From Lithobates sylvaticus (lineage: Eukaryota > Chordata > Amphibia > Anura > Ranidae), in contig CM053030.1 in NCBI GenBank assembly GCA_028564925.1, positions 4,945,604-5,009,603 on the forward strand: 64,000 nt of DNA, in the 5' to 3' direction. Made by a program: the position numbers and the translations under genes. The notes beneath the pieces were generated by a model, which saw only the letters and a program-made list of their open reading frames with translations, ran no database searches and was not told where the DNA came from. Below, in pieces: positions 11,159 through 21,596 of the stretch (positions are counted from its first letter, which is position 1; each line of letters starts with the position of its first letter).

Positions 11159-11473
11159 ACCATCACCACCAACAAAACAACAACCAACAAAAACAAACAC
11201 CAACACCAAAAAAATCACCACTACCACCATCACCAAAACAACCACCACCCATACAACCATCACCACTACCATCAACAACAAAACAACAACCAACAAAACA
11301 ACCACCACCAAAACAACCACCAACAAAACAACCACCAACAAAAAACAACCACCAACAAAACAACCACCAACAAAAAACAACCACCAACAAAAACAAACAC
11401 CAACAACAAAACCATCACCACTACCAACAAAAACACCACCCATATAACCATCACCAACAAAACAACCTTCACC
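11159..11473. repeat. CA-rich array adjoining the LTR
   Basis: Units such as CCACCAACAAAACAACCACC begin directly after the LTR terminus (ACAACCATCACC). The composition matches the array at 7765-9597. Open frames here are repeat artefacts. Confidence 0.9.
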
Positions 11474-11597
11474 ACTGGTGTTGTCTGGTTCTTGGGGGGG
11501 TTACTATAGCCAGATCCATTGGTCTCGTGTTCCAGGACTTAGGAAGTAATATTTATTGATGGAAGCACTCAAGCAGAGTGTGGGAGGTTCCGTCACA
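11474..11597 (+). mobile_element. Duplicated 3' fragment of the LTR inside the array (fossil)
   Basis: This 124-bp piece matches 11037-11158, the last 122 bp of the LTR, and again runs straight into ACCATCACCACC repeats. It was therefore copied together with the start of the array by tandem duplication, not inserted anew. Confidence 0.85.
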
Positions 11598-12216
11598 ACC
11601 ATCACCACCACCAACAACAACAAAACAACAAAACCAACAAACACCATCACTACCACCGACAACAAAACCATCACCACTACCATCACCACTACCACCACCA
11701 ACAAAACAACCACCACCATCAACAACAACCAACAAACACCATCACTACCACCGACAACAAAACCATCACCACCAACAAAACAACCACCACCATCAACTAC
11801 AAAAACAACAACCAACAAACACCATCACCACTACCAACAAAACAACCTTCACCAACAACAAAACAACAATCAAAAAAAAGAAAACACCAATACAACAATT
11901 ACCACTACCATCAACAACAACCAACAAACACCATCACTACTACCAACAACAAAACCATCACCACTACCACCAACAACAAAACAATCAAACATAAAATAAA
12001 AATAAAACACCAACACAACAATCACCACTACCATCAACAACAAAACAACAAAAACAAACACCATCACCACCAACAAAACCATCACCACTACCACCACCAA
12101 TACCACCAACAAAACAACAACCAAAAAAAAAACAAACAAACACCAACACAACCATCACCACTACTACCCACCACCACCAAAGCAAACACCATCAACAACA
12201 AAACTACCACCAATCA
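11598..12216. repeat. CA-rich array, second block
   Basis: A continuation of the ACC/AAC/AAA array after the copied LTR end, with units such as CACCATCACTACCACCGACA. It decays into A-rich sequence near 11990-12010 and ends at about 12216. Confidence 0.92.
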
Positions 12217-12571
12217 CTATGGGTCACACAGTCTTTTTTATAAATAAATGAGGGTCTTAAAGCCCCTTTATAAATAAGCAGATGGGGGTAAAATGATTAA
12301 ACATCTGCACAATGTAATTTTCCCCCATTCATTTCAGGGGTTACAAGTTACAGAAACCCTTTAGTTAACTCGCTAGCTGCCACCAGCCAAAGACTTCTGC
12401 ATTGTAGCCCAGGACAGACCCACAAGTAGGGTGTCTACAGAAGCACACACTGGCAGTAATGGCCATGTGCGGTTCACAAGTATGTGGGCTCCTTTAGCCA
12501 TGACCTGCACTGGTAAGCAAGAATCTCCGACACACAGAAATGTTTTTTTTTGGATCAGACTTTGCCGTCAC
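12217..12571. other. Intron 3 unique sequence next to exon 3
   Basis: No repeat unit or exon is recognised. It includes a poly-T run at 12542-12551 just beyond the exon 3 donor. Confidence 0.5.
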
Positions 12572-12685
12572 CTTTACTGCCTTCAGCCTGCGAATCCTCC
12601 AGCTTCTGCTTCTTGTTGCTGTCGATGCACGGCTCCTCACCGCGCTCTATCCGGGACACGATCTCTGGTTTGGGGATGCGATAGC
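12572..12685 (-). CDS. KRAB-gene exon 3: KRAB B box
   Basis: The acceptor is TTTGTTTCGCAG|GCTATCGC at 12685. The exon enters in phase 1 and reads YRIPKPEIVSRIERGEEPC, a clear KRAB B box (compare the typical F-KPDVISQLEQGEEPW), then an acidic/basic linker DSNKKQKLEDSQAEGSK. Two donors are possible and both leave phase 1: AAAG|GTGACG at 12572 (chosen, better exon-side match) or GGCA|GTAAAG at 12578. The choice changes two residues before DAGPV in exon 4. The B box strengthens KRAB-A contact with co-repressor in mammals. Whether that holds in frogs is not shown here. Confidence 0.88.
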
Positions 12686-12730
12686 CTGCGAAACAAAAAG
12701 GATTCATTAGAGGATGGAGAAAAAAAGGAC

Positions 12731-13616
12731 ACCACTGCTTGGTGTAGCCCAAGGGGCATCATCGCTGCCTGGTGTAGCCCAAGGGCCATCACCGCTGCCT
12801 GGTGTAGCCCAAGGGCCATCACCGCTGCCTGGTGTAGCCCAAGGGCCATCACCGCTGCCTGGTGTAGCCCAAGGGCCATCACCGCTGCCTGGTGTAGCCC
12901 AAGGGCCATCACCGCTGCCTGGTGTAGCCCAAGGGCCATCACCGCTGCCTGGTGTAGCCCAAGGGCCATCACCGCTGCCTGGTGTAGCCCAAGGGCCATC
13001 ACCGCTGCCTGGTGTAGCCCAAGGGCCATCACCGCTGCCTGGTGTAGCCCAAGGGCCATCACCGCTGCCTGGTGTAGCCCAAGGGCCATCACCGCTGCCT
13101 GGTGTAGCCCAAGGGCCATCACCGCGGCCTGGTGTAGCCCAAGGGCCATCACCCCGGCTTGGTGTAGCCCAAGGGCCATCACCCCGGCTTGGTGTAGCCC
13201 AAGGGCCATCACCCCGGCTTGGTGTAGCCCAAGGGCCATCACCCCGGCTTGGTGTAGCCCAAGGGCCATCACCGCTGCTTGGTGTAGCCCAAGGGCCATC
13301 ACCCCTGCTTGGTGTAGCCCAAGGGCCATCACCGCTGCTTGGTGTAGCCCAAGGGCCATCACCGCTGCTTGGTGTAGCCCAAGGGCCATCACCGCTGCTT
13401 GGTGTAGCCCAAGGGCCATCACCGCTGCTTGGTGTAGCCCAAGGGCCATCACCGCTGCTTGGTGTAGCCCAAGGGCCATCACCGCGGCTTGGTGTAGCCC
13501 AAGGGCCATCACCGCTGCTTGGTGTAGCCCAAGGGCCATCACCGCTGCTTGGTATAGCCCAAGGGCCATCACCTCTGCTTGGTGTAGCCCAAGGGTCATC
13601 ACCACTGCTTGGTGTA
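12731..13616. repeat. 30-bp minisatellite filling intron 2
   Basis: About 29.5 head-to-tail copies of a 30-bp unit (GCCCAAGGGCCATCACCGCT then GCCTGGTGTA). Variants are clustered: GCTGCC-type copies on the left, CCCCGGCTT in the middle, GCTGCTT on the right. Because 30 is a multiple of three and the unit lacks stops, several frames on both strands stay open through the whole array. The array occupies nearly all of the roughly 1.0-kb intron between exons 2 and 3. Confidence 0.97.
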
Positions 13617-13691
13617 TAAATGTGGATGTTGCAAATATCAAACCGAACAATTTCTGCCTCAAAAACAGAGAAACAAAAAAATAACACTCAC

Positions 13692-13812
13692 CCAGTGCCA
13701 GCATAGTTTCGTAGATCTCCTTGATGAGCTCTTTGTAGATCTTTTTCTGGAATTCCTCCAGATTCTGCCATTGTTCCTCCGAGAAGTAAATGGCGGCATC
13801 GTCAAAGGTTAC
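13692..13812 (-). CDS. KRAB-gene exon 2: KRAB A box
   Basis: A minus-strand exon of 121 nt with acceptor TGTTCTCTCAG|GTAACCTTTG and donor GCACTGG|GTGAGTG. It enters in phase 0 from exon 1 and leaves in phase 1 to exon 3. It encodes VTFDDAAIYFSEEQWQNLEE then FQKKIYKELIKEIYETMLALG, a KRAB A box. KRAB domains recruit TRIM28/KAP1 in mammals through DV, EEW and MLE motifs. Here the matching positions read DA, EQW and IKE, so strong KAP1 binding is doubtful. Nuclear, presumed DNA-binding regulator if zinc fingers follow off-window. Confidence 0.92.
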
Positions 13813-14109
13813 CTGAGAGAACACAGAAAAGTTCAGTTAGACAATGTCAAGAGACGCCATCATGCTTTTCCTTTATTGAATCACAAACTTTAATTACATC
13901 GACTGAAGATATATACGGTGTAGAACCTAAAACATTTATTACAGAGGGAGCCCAAGTTCAGCTCATCTACCCCTAGATTAGATCTGACCTCCGGACTACC
14001 CTTCAGTCTTGCACAGTTGTACCGGCTCCTCCCCCCAGGACTAAAATGGCTTGCTCCGATTGCACCGCACACGAGATTCTCACCATGTGCATTAGAAGCT
14101 GCAGCAAAA
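13813..14109. other. Intron 1, unique sequence beside exon 2
   Basis: Low-copy intron that includes the pyrimidine-rich acceptor of exon 2. No other feature recognised. Confidence 0.5.
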
Positions 14110-14970
14110 GGAGGGTCTTGAGGTGTGGCTTCTCAAGGCGGCAGCCAATGAGGAGGTCTGGGAGGTGGGGTTTCACAGGCAGCAGCCAATAGAGAGCAGC
14201 TGGAGTGCGATTTCACATGTACCCGGCAATAAGAGAGGGGGGGGGGGGCTGAAGGGGTGGTTTCTGAGGCAGGATCCAATGAGGGGGGGCTGAAGGGGTG
14301 GTTTCTGAGGCAGGATCCAATGAGGAGCATCTGTAGGGGTGGTTTCACAGGACACAGCCAATAAGGAGGGTCTGGAGGTGTGGTTTCACAGGTAGCAGCC
14401 AATGAGGAGGTCTGGGAGGTGGGGTTTCACAGGCAGCAGCCAATAATGAGCGGCTGGAGTGCGATTTCACATGTACCCGGCAATAAGAGAGGGGGGGGGG
14501 GCTGAAGGGATGGTTTCTGAGGCAGGATCCAATGAGGGGGGGCTGAAGGGGTAGTTTCTGAGGCAGGATCCAATGAGGAGCATCTGTAGGGGTGGTTTCA
14601 CAGGACACAGCCAATAAGGAGGGTCTGGAGGTGTGGTTTCACAGGTAGCAGCCAATGAGGAGGTCTGGGAGGTGGGGTTTCACAGGCAGCAGCCAATAAT
14701 GAGCGGCTGGAGTGCGATTTCACATGTGCCCGGCAATAAGAGAGGGGGGGGGGGGGGTTGGAGGGGTGGTTTCCAAGGCATGATCCAATGGAGGAGCATC
14801 TGCAGCCAATAAGGAAGGTCTGGAGGTGTGGTTTCCAAGGTGGAAGCCAATGAGGAAGGTCTGAAAGCTTGGTTTCACAGGACACAGCCAATAAGGAGGC
14901 TCTGGAGGTGTGGTTTCACATGACACCGCCAATAAGGAGGCTCTGGAGGTGTGGTTTCACAGGTAGCAGA
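14110..14970. repeat. About 41-bp minisatellite carrying CCAAT pentamers
   Basis: Units of the form GCAGCCAATGAGGAGGTCTG followed by GAGGTGTGGTTTCACAG. By my count 17 CCAAT pentamers occur, nearly one per unit. Units are grouped into a higher-order repeat of roughly 250-270 bp that includes a G-run (near 14230, 14490, 14745) and appears three times. Open minus-strand frames (SCETTPTDAPHW-like) are repeat artefacts. Confidence 0.93.
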
Positions 14971-15800
14971 CAATCTTCGGTGGAACAAGTGCCACCCAAG
15001 GAGGTGTTGTGACTTATCTGATGACCAGGTCCACCAAGAAGAGTGCGGGACTGCTTGAAGCTGCTCCATAGACACTGAATTGTGGCCCCTCCTGAGATCC
15101 CCTCTAATATCACATCGTAGAATGTTCAGTGATCTCTTACTGGGGGAGGGGAGGCTGGGTACACCGGACATGAGCTTTTCCCTGAATGTAATGGGATTTA
15201 TTCCCATCATGGAAGGCGGTTCCTGCCCCGACCACACGGGTCCCCTCTGTGTAACGTGGAGATGTCTTTACAGCTCCATTCACCTAAAATCTACATTACA
15301 AAGCGGCGAATTCCGAGATTTAGTATGTAATAAGAATGTGACAAGACCAGGGATCTCCCCTCACGGGAGTCGTGGGGGGTCTCCCTTCTATTATTAGCGG
15401 GGGAAGGTCTCATAATTCCGCAGACAACAGTTCAGAGAAGATTCTTTGGAGACAGGAGAACAATTCAATGTTGTCTCCTCACCGCATTCCCCAGAGTAAC
15501 GCCGGCTCCGCCGCCTGCTGCCTAATACACTCGCAGTGAATAATTACACCCCAATTAGCGCGCTTTACACCGACTTCCATTAACCTGAGAGAAGCAATTA
15601 GGAGAAAATGATCAGCAAATAAAAATATTGAACACGAGCCGGGTGTAAATGAGTCGCACCATCCGGCTTAATGTGGAGCGGGGGCTTCACGGCACCCGGC
15701 GATCATCAACTCATTCCGGCACAACCGCCCGCTGGAGGAATTCGGCGAGGAAAGCCTCACCGCCATCGTTCACCGCTACTACCGAGAGCAGAGCACGGGG
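14971..15800. other. Low-copy intron with possible conserved non-coding element (about 15480-15700)
   Basis: This is the longest stretch of intron 1 free of arrays and recognised transposons. The part 15520-15690 is AT-rich with homeodomain-type cores (ATAATTACACC, CCAATTAGCG, CATTAACC, GCAATTAGG) spaced 10-40 bp apart. It looks like a vertebrate conserved enhancer, but that is a pattern judgement only. A short GC-rich open stretch at about 15700-15805 on the plus strand (reading SFRHNRPLEEFGEESLTAIV) has no start or splice support and was not called as an exon. Confidence 0.3.
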
Positions 15801-15920
15801 AATGGCTACAAACTACGGTTCTTAAAAAATCTGCATAGGTGACACTTTAAAAATTTTTTTACAGGTTACCAGTAGAGTTACAGGGGAGGTCTAGTGCTAG
15901 AATTCTTGCTCTCGCTATAA
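15801..15920. mobile_element. Fragment of an interspersed repeat, shared with 19560-20170
   Basis: The stretch GAATGGCTACAAACTACGGT to CTCGCTATAAGGTTT matches, in reverse complement, the region around 19590-19650 and 20070-20145. Family unknown. It is a DNA-transposon-like or SINE-like fragment of about 120 bp. Confidence 0.6.
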
Positions 15921-16765
15921 GGTTTGCTCTGATGGATGGAGGAAGGTGCTCTGCTCTGATGGATGGAGGAAGGTGCTCTGCTCTGATGGATGGAGGAAGG
16001 TGCTCTGCTCTGATGGATGGAGGAAGGTGCTCTGCTCTGATGGATGGGGGAAGGTGCTCTGCTCTGATGTATGGGGGAAGGTGCTCTGCTCTGATGGATG
16101 GGGGAAGGTGCTCTGCTCTGATGGATGGGGGGAAGGTGCTCTGCTCTGATGGATGGAGGAAGGTGCTCTGCTCTGATGGATGGAGGAAGGTGCTCTGCTC
16201 TGATGGATGGAGGAAGGTGCTCTGCTCTGATGGATGGGGGAAGGTGCTCTGCTCTGATGGATGGGGGAAGGTGCTCTGCTCTGATGGATGGGGGAAGGTG
16301 CTCTGCTCGATGGGGGAAGGTGCTCTGCTCTGATCGATGGGGGAAGGTGCTCTGCTCTGATGGATGGAGGAAGGTGCTCTGCTCTGATGATGGAGGAAGG
16401 TGCTCTGCTCTGATGGATGGGGAAGGTGCTCTGCTCTGATGGATGGAGGAAGGTGCTCTGCTCTGATGGATGGAGGAAGGTGCTCTGCTCTGATGGACGG
16501 AGGACGGTGCTCTGCTCTGATGGACGGAGGAAGGTGCTCTGCTCTGATGGACGGAGGAAGGTGCTCTGCTCTGATGGACGGAGGAAGGTGCTCTGCTCTG
16601 ATGTATGAGGGAAGGTGCTCTGCTCTGATGGACGGAGGAAGGTGCTCTGGTATGATGTATGGGGGAAGGTGCTCTGCTCCGATGGATGGAGGAAGGTGCT
16701 CTGATGGACGGAGGACTGTGCTCTGCTCTGATGGACGGAGGACGGTGCTCTGCTCTGATGGAACT
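15921..16765. repeat. 27-bp minisatellite
   Basis: About 31 units of CTCTGATGGATGGAGGAAGG plus TGCTCTG. Since 27 is a multiple of three, frames on both strands are open (for example the MDGGRCSAL and PSIRAEHLP repeats). No gene is supported. Confidence 0.96.
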
Positions 16766-16904
16766 AAAATTGAGGGGCCAAAACCTGGAAGTAGACAGTG
16801 ATGTACCAGTACACTGCTTAGCCTGTGCAGCTTAGCCTGTCCTCCCAAGTACATTGCAGGCAGTCCGCAAGCAGTTAATCTGTGCAGATATAATGGGGCA
16901 GATG

Positions 16905-17005
16905 GCATTGTAGGGGGGGGGGGGGGGGGGGGGCAGATGGCACTGTAGGGGGGGGGGGGGCAGATGGCACTGTAGGGGGGGGGGGGCAGATGGCACTGTA
17001 GGGGG
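16905..17005. repeat. G-run repeat (CAGATGGCACTGTAGGG)n
   Basis: Four units of CAGATGGCACTGTA separated by G runs of 9 to about 20. A candidate for G-quadruplex formation on the plus strand. Confidence 0.9.
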
Positions 17006-17386
17006 GGTATGAATATACAGATTATTGTATAATGAACAGATACAATGTCACATTATTATATACAGTCACAGGACCGGCTGATGATTGGACAGTTATGATG
17101 TAATAAATTCAGAGCCAATTGTCCGGGAAAAGAATAAAAAAATAGTGTTACATAATATTTAGTTTTATGTCCAATAGAGCTGCCTCGGCACTCATCCAAG
17201 TCCATCTCCCAGGAGTCATTATTGGATGGATGCCATGGCAGCTCTTACAGGGCTTGTTTACACTTGTGTCTATCATTACCGCCTCTTGGAAAAACGATCC
17301 GCGGTGGATCACTTTTCAGGAGGCATTTGACAGGTGGCTTGCAGGCGATATGTCGCCTCCTGGATGCCTTTTGTTTAACTCTTCAG
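17006..17386. other. Unassigned intron sequence
   Basis: No exon recognised. The stretch 17245-17385 resembles the inner part of a short interspersed element (GATCCGCGGTGGATC palindrome at about 17297), but terminal repeats were not found. Confidence 0.4.
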
Positions 17387-18345
17387 GTCCCCACCACAGC
17401 CCACCCTCCCTCACATCGGGGTCCCCCCCACAGCCCACCCTCCCTCACATCGGGGTCCCTAACCACAGCGCCCCCTCCCTCACATCGGGGTCCCCCCCAC
17501 AGCCCACCCTCCCTCACAACGTGGTCCCCACCACAGCCTACCCTCCCTCACATCGGGGTCCCCACCACAGTCCACCCTCCCTCACATCGGGGTCCCCACC
17601 ACAGCCCACCCTCCCTCACATCGGGGTCCCCACCACAGCCCACCCTCCCTCACATCGGGGTCCCCCCCACAGCCCACCCTCCCTCACATCGGGGTCCCCA
17701 CCACAGCCCACCCTCCCTCACATCGGGGTCCCCCCACAGCCCACCCTCCCTCACATCGGGGTCCCCACCACAGCCCACCCTCCCTCACATCGGGGTCCCC
17801 CCCACAGCCCACCCTCCCTCACATCGGGGTCCCCACCACAGCCCACCCTCCCTCACATCGGGGTCCCTAACCACAGCACCCCCTCCCTCACATCGGGGTC
17901 CCCCCCACAGCCCACCCTCCCTCACAACGTGGTCCCCACCACAGCCTACCCTCCCTCACAACGTGGTCCCCACCAGTGTCCACCCTCCCTCACATCGGGG
18001 CCCCCACCACAGTCCACCCTCCCATACATCAGGGCCCCCACCACAGTCCACCCTCCCATACATCAGGGCCCCCACCACAGTCCACCCTCCCATACATCAG
18101 GGCCCCCACCACAGTCCACCCTCCCATACATCAGGGCCCCCACCACAGTCCACCCTCCCATACATCAGGGCCCCCACCACAGTCCACCCTCCCATACATC
18201 AGGGCCCCCACCACAGTCCACCCTCCCATACATCAGGGCCCCCACCACAGTCCACCCTCCCATACATCAGGGCCCCCACCACAGTCCACCCTCCCATACA
18301 TCAGGGCCCCCACCACAGTCCACCCTCCCATACATCAGGGTCCTC
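17387..18345. repeat. 34-bp minisatellite, two subfamilies
   Basis: About 28 units. The left subfamily (to about 17995) is CACATCGGGGTCCCCACCAC plus AGCCCACCCTCCCT. The right subfamily (about 18000-18345) is CATACATCAGGGCCCCCACC plus ACAGTCCACCCTCC. The right units are almost identical, suggesting recent amplification. Long open frames are artefacts. The TACATCAGGG core is shared with the array at 47995-48617. Confidence 0.96.
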
Positions 18346-19558
18346 ATCACAGTCATCCCCCTCTACATCAGGGACATAGTTTGATACAACATTAGTTGAC
18401 AAGGAGGAGGAGGTCAGGGTCCTGTGGACGTCCTCATCTGCCCTTTCTGCCTCCATCAGCACTGGGGGGGGTCACATTTACTGAGTGAGGGGGGGGGAGT
18501 TGGTACCAGTGTGCCAATCACGGCAGTCGCCTGATCATAAACCCCGCCCCCTGGCATCTAAAACCCCTTAATGGGCCAGAAAGCGCCGTTGCCAAGGGGT
18601 TAAAAATATAAATCCCCTCTAACGTCGGGTGTTCAATGTGTGGATGTTGCTGCGTTATATAAAACTATTAGTTGAGTGTTTTACATTTTAGAATGGAGTG
18701 CCTTCAGATTGTGAAGGGTACCGTAACTGGAAAAGAGGATGAAAAAAAAATAATAATCAGGTGGCAGGAAAGAAAAGTCTGGGGAAAGCTTTTTTATTGA
18801 TAGTTCTCTTCCGAGACCCAGAATCAGCTGATAGCAGATGTCACAGGTTCTGTAAGGATACCGACAATGTCAGGATCCACCCGAATGCCTCACTGGCAGC
18901 TGGCTCAGCTTCTTGGCACGCCACTAGGAGCCTAAAACCGTCGCTCCTGCCTCCTCCCCAGCCTGGCGCTCCAGTGAGCAGCGACTGACGGTCATCACTC
19001 TCCACTCAGAGCCAACTGAGAACTGAGCGATTGGCAGTTATGTGATTGCTCAGCTCTCGGCGTTAGGCATTCCATAGGTGTTTTTGAAGCTCCACAAACA
19101 TCAAAAAAGAGTGTGCATTGCAGCACCCGGTGTGGTTCACATGGTAGCTTTGCGTCACATCAAAATTCACCCACTATGCCGCTTCCCAAACACTTCCATT
19201 GATATCAAATCGGGGAGCCCGGTACCCCATCCAGCGCTTCCACCAGATCACCACAGAGCTGGCCATGGACCAAACGGTCCCCGGCCATCTCTATGATCCT
19301 GGGAGGCAGTAAGCAATGTCATGACATCACGTCCTATTCTGTCAGATGTAAACACCGCCATTTTTTTTATAGATCCTAGAACTCTCCAAGAAGAGGACCT
19401 GTCACCCCTTATTTCTCTAACAAGGGATGTTTACATTTCTTGTGATAGTAATAAAAAAAGACCAAAAAAGAATATAAAAAATAAAATAAAAAGGGGGGGG
19501 GAGGATAAAAAGCATCGCTGTCCCCTCCTGCTCACAGAACAAAAAGCATAAAGTAGGT
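18346..19558. other. Intron with unplaced interspersed-repeat sequence
   Basis: No exon recognised. Short signs of old repeats are present (a partly palindromic AACCCCTTAATGGGCC to CCAAGGGGTTAA pair at about 18562-18602, poly-G near 18485 and 19492). Most of the stretch looks like decayed transposon DNA that I cannot name. Confidence 0.4.
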
Positions 19559-20340
19559 CACATCTGCAAATGGAGTTCGCGCCACACACATGAGGTATCG
19601 CCGCAAAACTTATAGCGAGAGCAATAATTCTAGTACTAGACCTCCTCTATAAAGGCCCCTTTCACACTGGGGCGGGAGCGGCGTCGGCGGTAAAGCAGCG
19701 CTATATTTAGCACTGCTTTACCGTCATTTTTGCTGCGGTATAGCGGCGCGGTTTTAACCCCCGCTAGCGGCCGAAAAAGGTAGCTAGCGGTATTGGGCTA
19801 GCGGTATTGCCGCAGTATTACCTCAGTGTCCCATTGATTTCAATGGGTAGGAGCGGTATAGGAGCGGCGAATACACCGCTACTATACCGCTCCAAAGATG
19901 CTGCTAGCAGGACTTTTTTGACTGTCCTGCTAGCGCACCGCTCCAGTGTGAAAGCCCGCCGGCTTTCACACTGGAGTGAATGGGGTCGGATTTTTTTCAG
20001 GCGCTGTACAGGCGCTATTTTTAGCGCTGTAGCGCCTGAAAAACGCCCCGGTGTGAAAGGGGCCTAAATCTACTGGTAACCTGTAAAAAAAATTTAAAGC
20101 GTCACCTATATAGATTTTTTAAGTATCGTAGTTTGTAGCCATTCCGCAAGGGTGCACAATTTTACATGATAGGTGTCTATTTAAGCGGCGTAACATTATA
20201 TTTTAAAATTTTACCCAAAATGGGTATTATATTGTGTTTTTTTGCATTAAAGATAACGAAAGTGTATTTTTCCCCAAAAAATTGCTTTTGAAAAAAAAAA
20301 ATAAAAAAAAATAAAAAAAAGAAGAAGTTGTCGTCACCAG
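19559..20340. mobile_element. Old interspersed repeat interrupted by a nested short transposon
   Basis: Left (19559-19652) and right (20066-20170) parts are continuous in the related copy at 15801-15920, which lacks the middle. A short inverted-repeat transposon at 19653-20065 was therefore inserted here. The right end passes into A-rich sequence near 20285-20320. Confidence 0.6.
19653..20065. mobile_element. Short inverted-repeat DNA transposon (413 bp)
   Basis: The ends AGGCCCCTTTCACACTGGGG and CCCCGGTGTGAAAGGGGCCT are inverted repeats. The interior is a palindrome-rich GCGGTAGCGC-type sequence without coding potential. The AT-rich target (TATAA / AAAT) would fit a Harbinger-type insertion, but the target duplication is not clear. 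The 120-bp relative at 15801-15920 serves as an approximate empty site. Confidence 0.75.
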
Positions 20341-20592
20341 GATCTAGTTTTGAGTGAAATTACTTCACTTCCTTGGAACAAAATCCATTCTGCCTATGGA
20401 TAAAAAGTATACATTTCATTGTATAACGAGTCTCATTTATCAGGTTGCTAAAACCACATTTCTTGCACAAACCACCACAAGGTCATTTACAAATCAAATA
20501 GTTAAAGAAAATAAACAAACAAAACAGATTAAATATTTACTTTTTTTTTTCAAACAAAATATCAGCTGAAAAAATAGAGAGGATTATGTTGT
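20341..20592. other. AT-rich intron
   Basis: AT-rich sequence with no exon, terminal repeat or array unit recognised. Confidence 0.4.
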
Positions 20593-21466
20593 TGACACCA
20601 CTAAAACCAAGGCCCGGGATGGCGACACCACTAAAACCAAGGCCGGGATGGCGACACCACTAAAACCAAGGCCCGGGATGGCGACACCACTAAAACCAAG
20701 GCCCAGGATGGCGACACCACTAAAACCAAGGCCCGGGATGGCGACACCACTAAAACCAAGGCCGGGATGGCGACACCACTAAAACCAAGGCCGGGATGGC
20801 GACACCACTAAAACCAAGGCCCGGGATGGCGACACCACTAAAACCAAGGCCCGGGATGGCGACACCACTAAAACCAAGGCCCGGGATGGCGCCACCACTA
20901 AAACCAAGGCCCGGGATGGCGACACCACTAAAACCAAGGCCCGGGATGGCGACACCACTAAAACCAAGGCCGAGATGGCGACACCACTAAAACCAAGGCC
21001 GAGATGGCGACACCACTAAAACCAAGGCCGGGATGGCGACACCACTAAAACCAAGGCCCGGGATGGCGACACCACTAAAACCAAGGCCCGGGATGGCGAC
21101 ACCACTAAAACCAAGGCCCGGGATGGCGACACCACTAAAACCAAGGCCGAGATGGCGACACCACTAAAACCAAGGCCCGGGATGGCGACACCACTAAAAC
21201 CAAGGCCGGGATGGCGACACCACTAAAACCAAGGCCCGGGATGGCGACACCACTAAAACCAAGGCCCGGGATGGCGACACCACTAAAACCAAGGCCGGGA
21301 TGGCGACACCACTAAAACCAAGGCCCGGGATGGCGACATCACTAAAACCAAGGCCGGGATGGCGACACCACTAAAACCAAGGCCGGGATGGCGCCACCAC
21401 TAAAACCAAGGCCAGGATGGCGACACCACTAAAACCAATGCCCGGGATGGCGCCACCACTGTAACA
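20593..21466. repeat. 28/30-bp minisatellite
   Basis: About 30 units of GACACCACTAAAACCAAGGC plus CCGGGATGGC. The main variation is CCCGGG versus CCGGG or CCGAG. The mixed 28/29/30-bp lengths break any frame. The CCCGGG site recurs in most units. Confidence 0.96.
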
Positions 21467-21596
21467 AGACCTAGCCGGGGCTTTTGGAAACAATTGGGAA
21501 ACCTTTTTGTTTCAGCCCCCCCATGTCCCTCTTATGTGTAAGTCACCCTGTGTCTACTAAAAGCACAGGGTGACCAAGCAAATAATGGACAACTAC
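21467..21596. other. Short low-copy stretch, possibly part of the retroelement remnant at 22274
   Basis: It is separated from 22274-22430 only by the TTAA element and could once have been continuous with it. Not assigned further. Confidence 0.3.

Noticed and set aside
12431-13684. Plus-strand 417-codon frame with AWCSPRAIT decamers, and parallel minus frames
   Set aside because: They are translations of the 30-bp intron array. Only the minus-strand KRAB exons at its edges have splice and domain support.
15932-16801. Frames with MDGGRCSAL or PSIRAEHLP repeats
   Set aside because: The 27-bp unit is a multiple of three and lacks stops. Purely array-derived.
17167-18395. Pro/Ser/His-rich frames of about 400 codons
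   Set aside because: Two frames are open in parallel through the 34-bp array. No domain or splice support.
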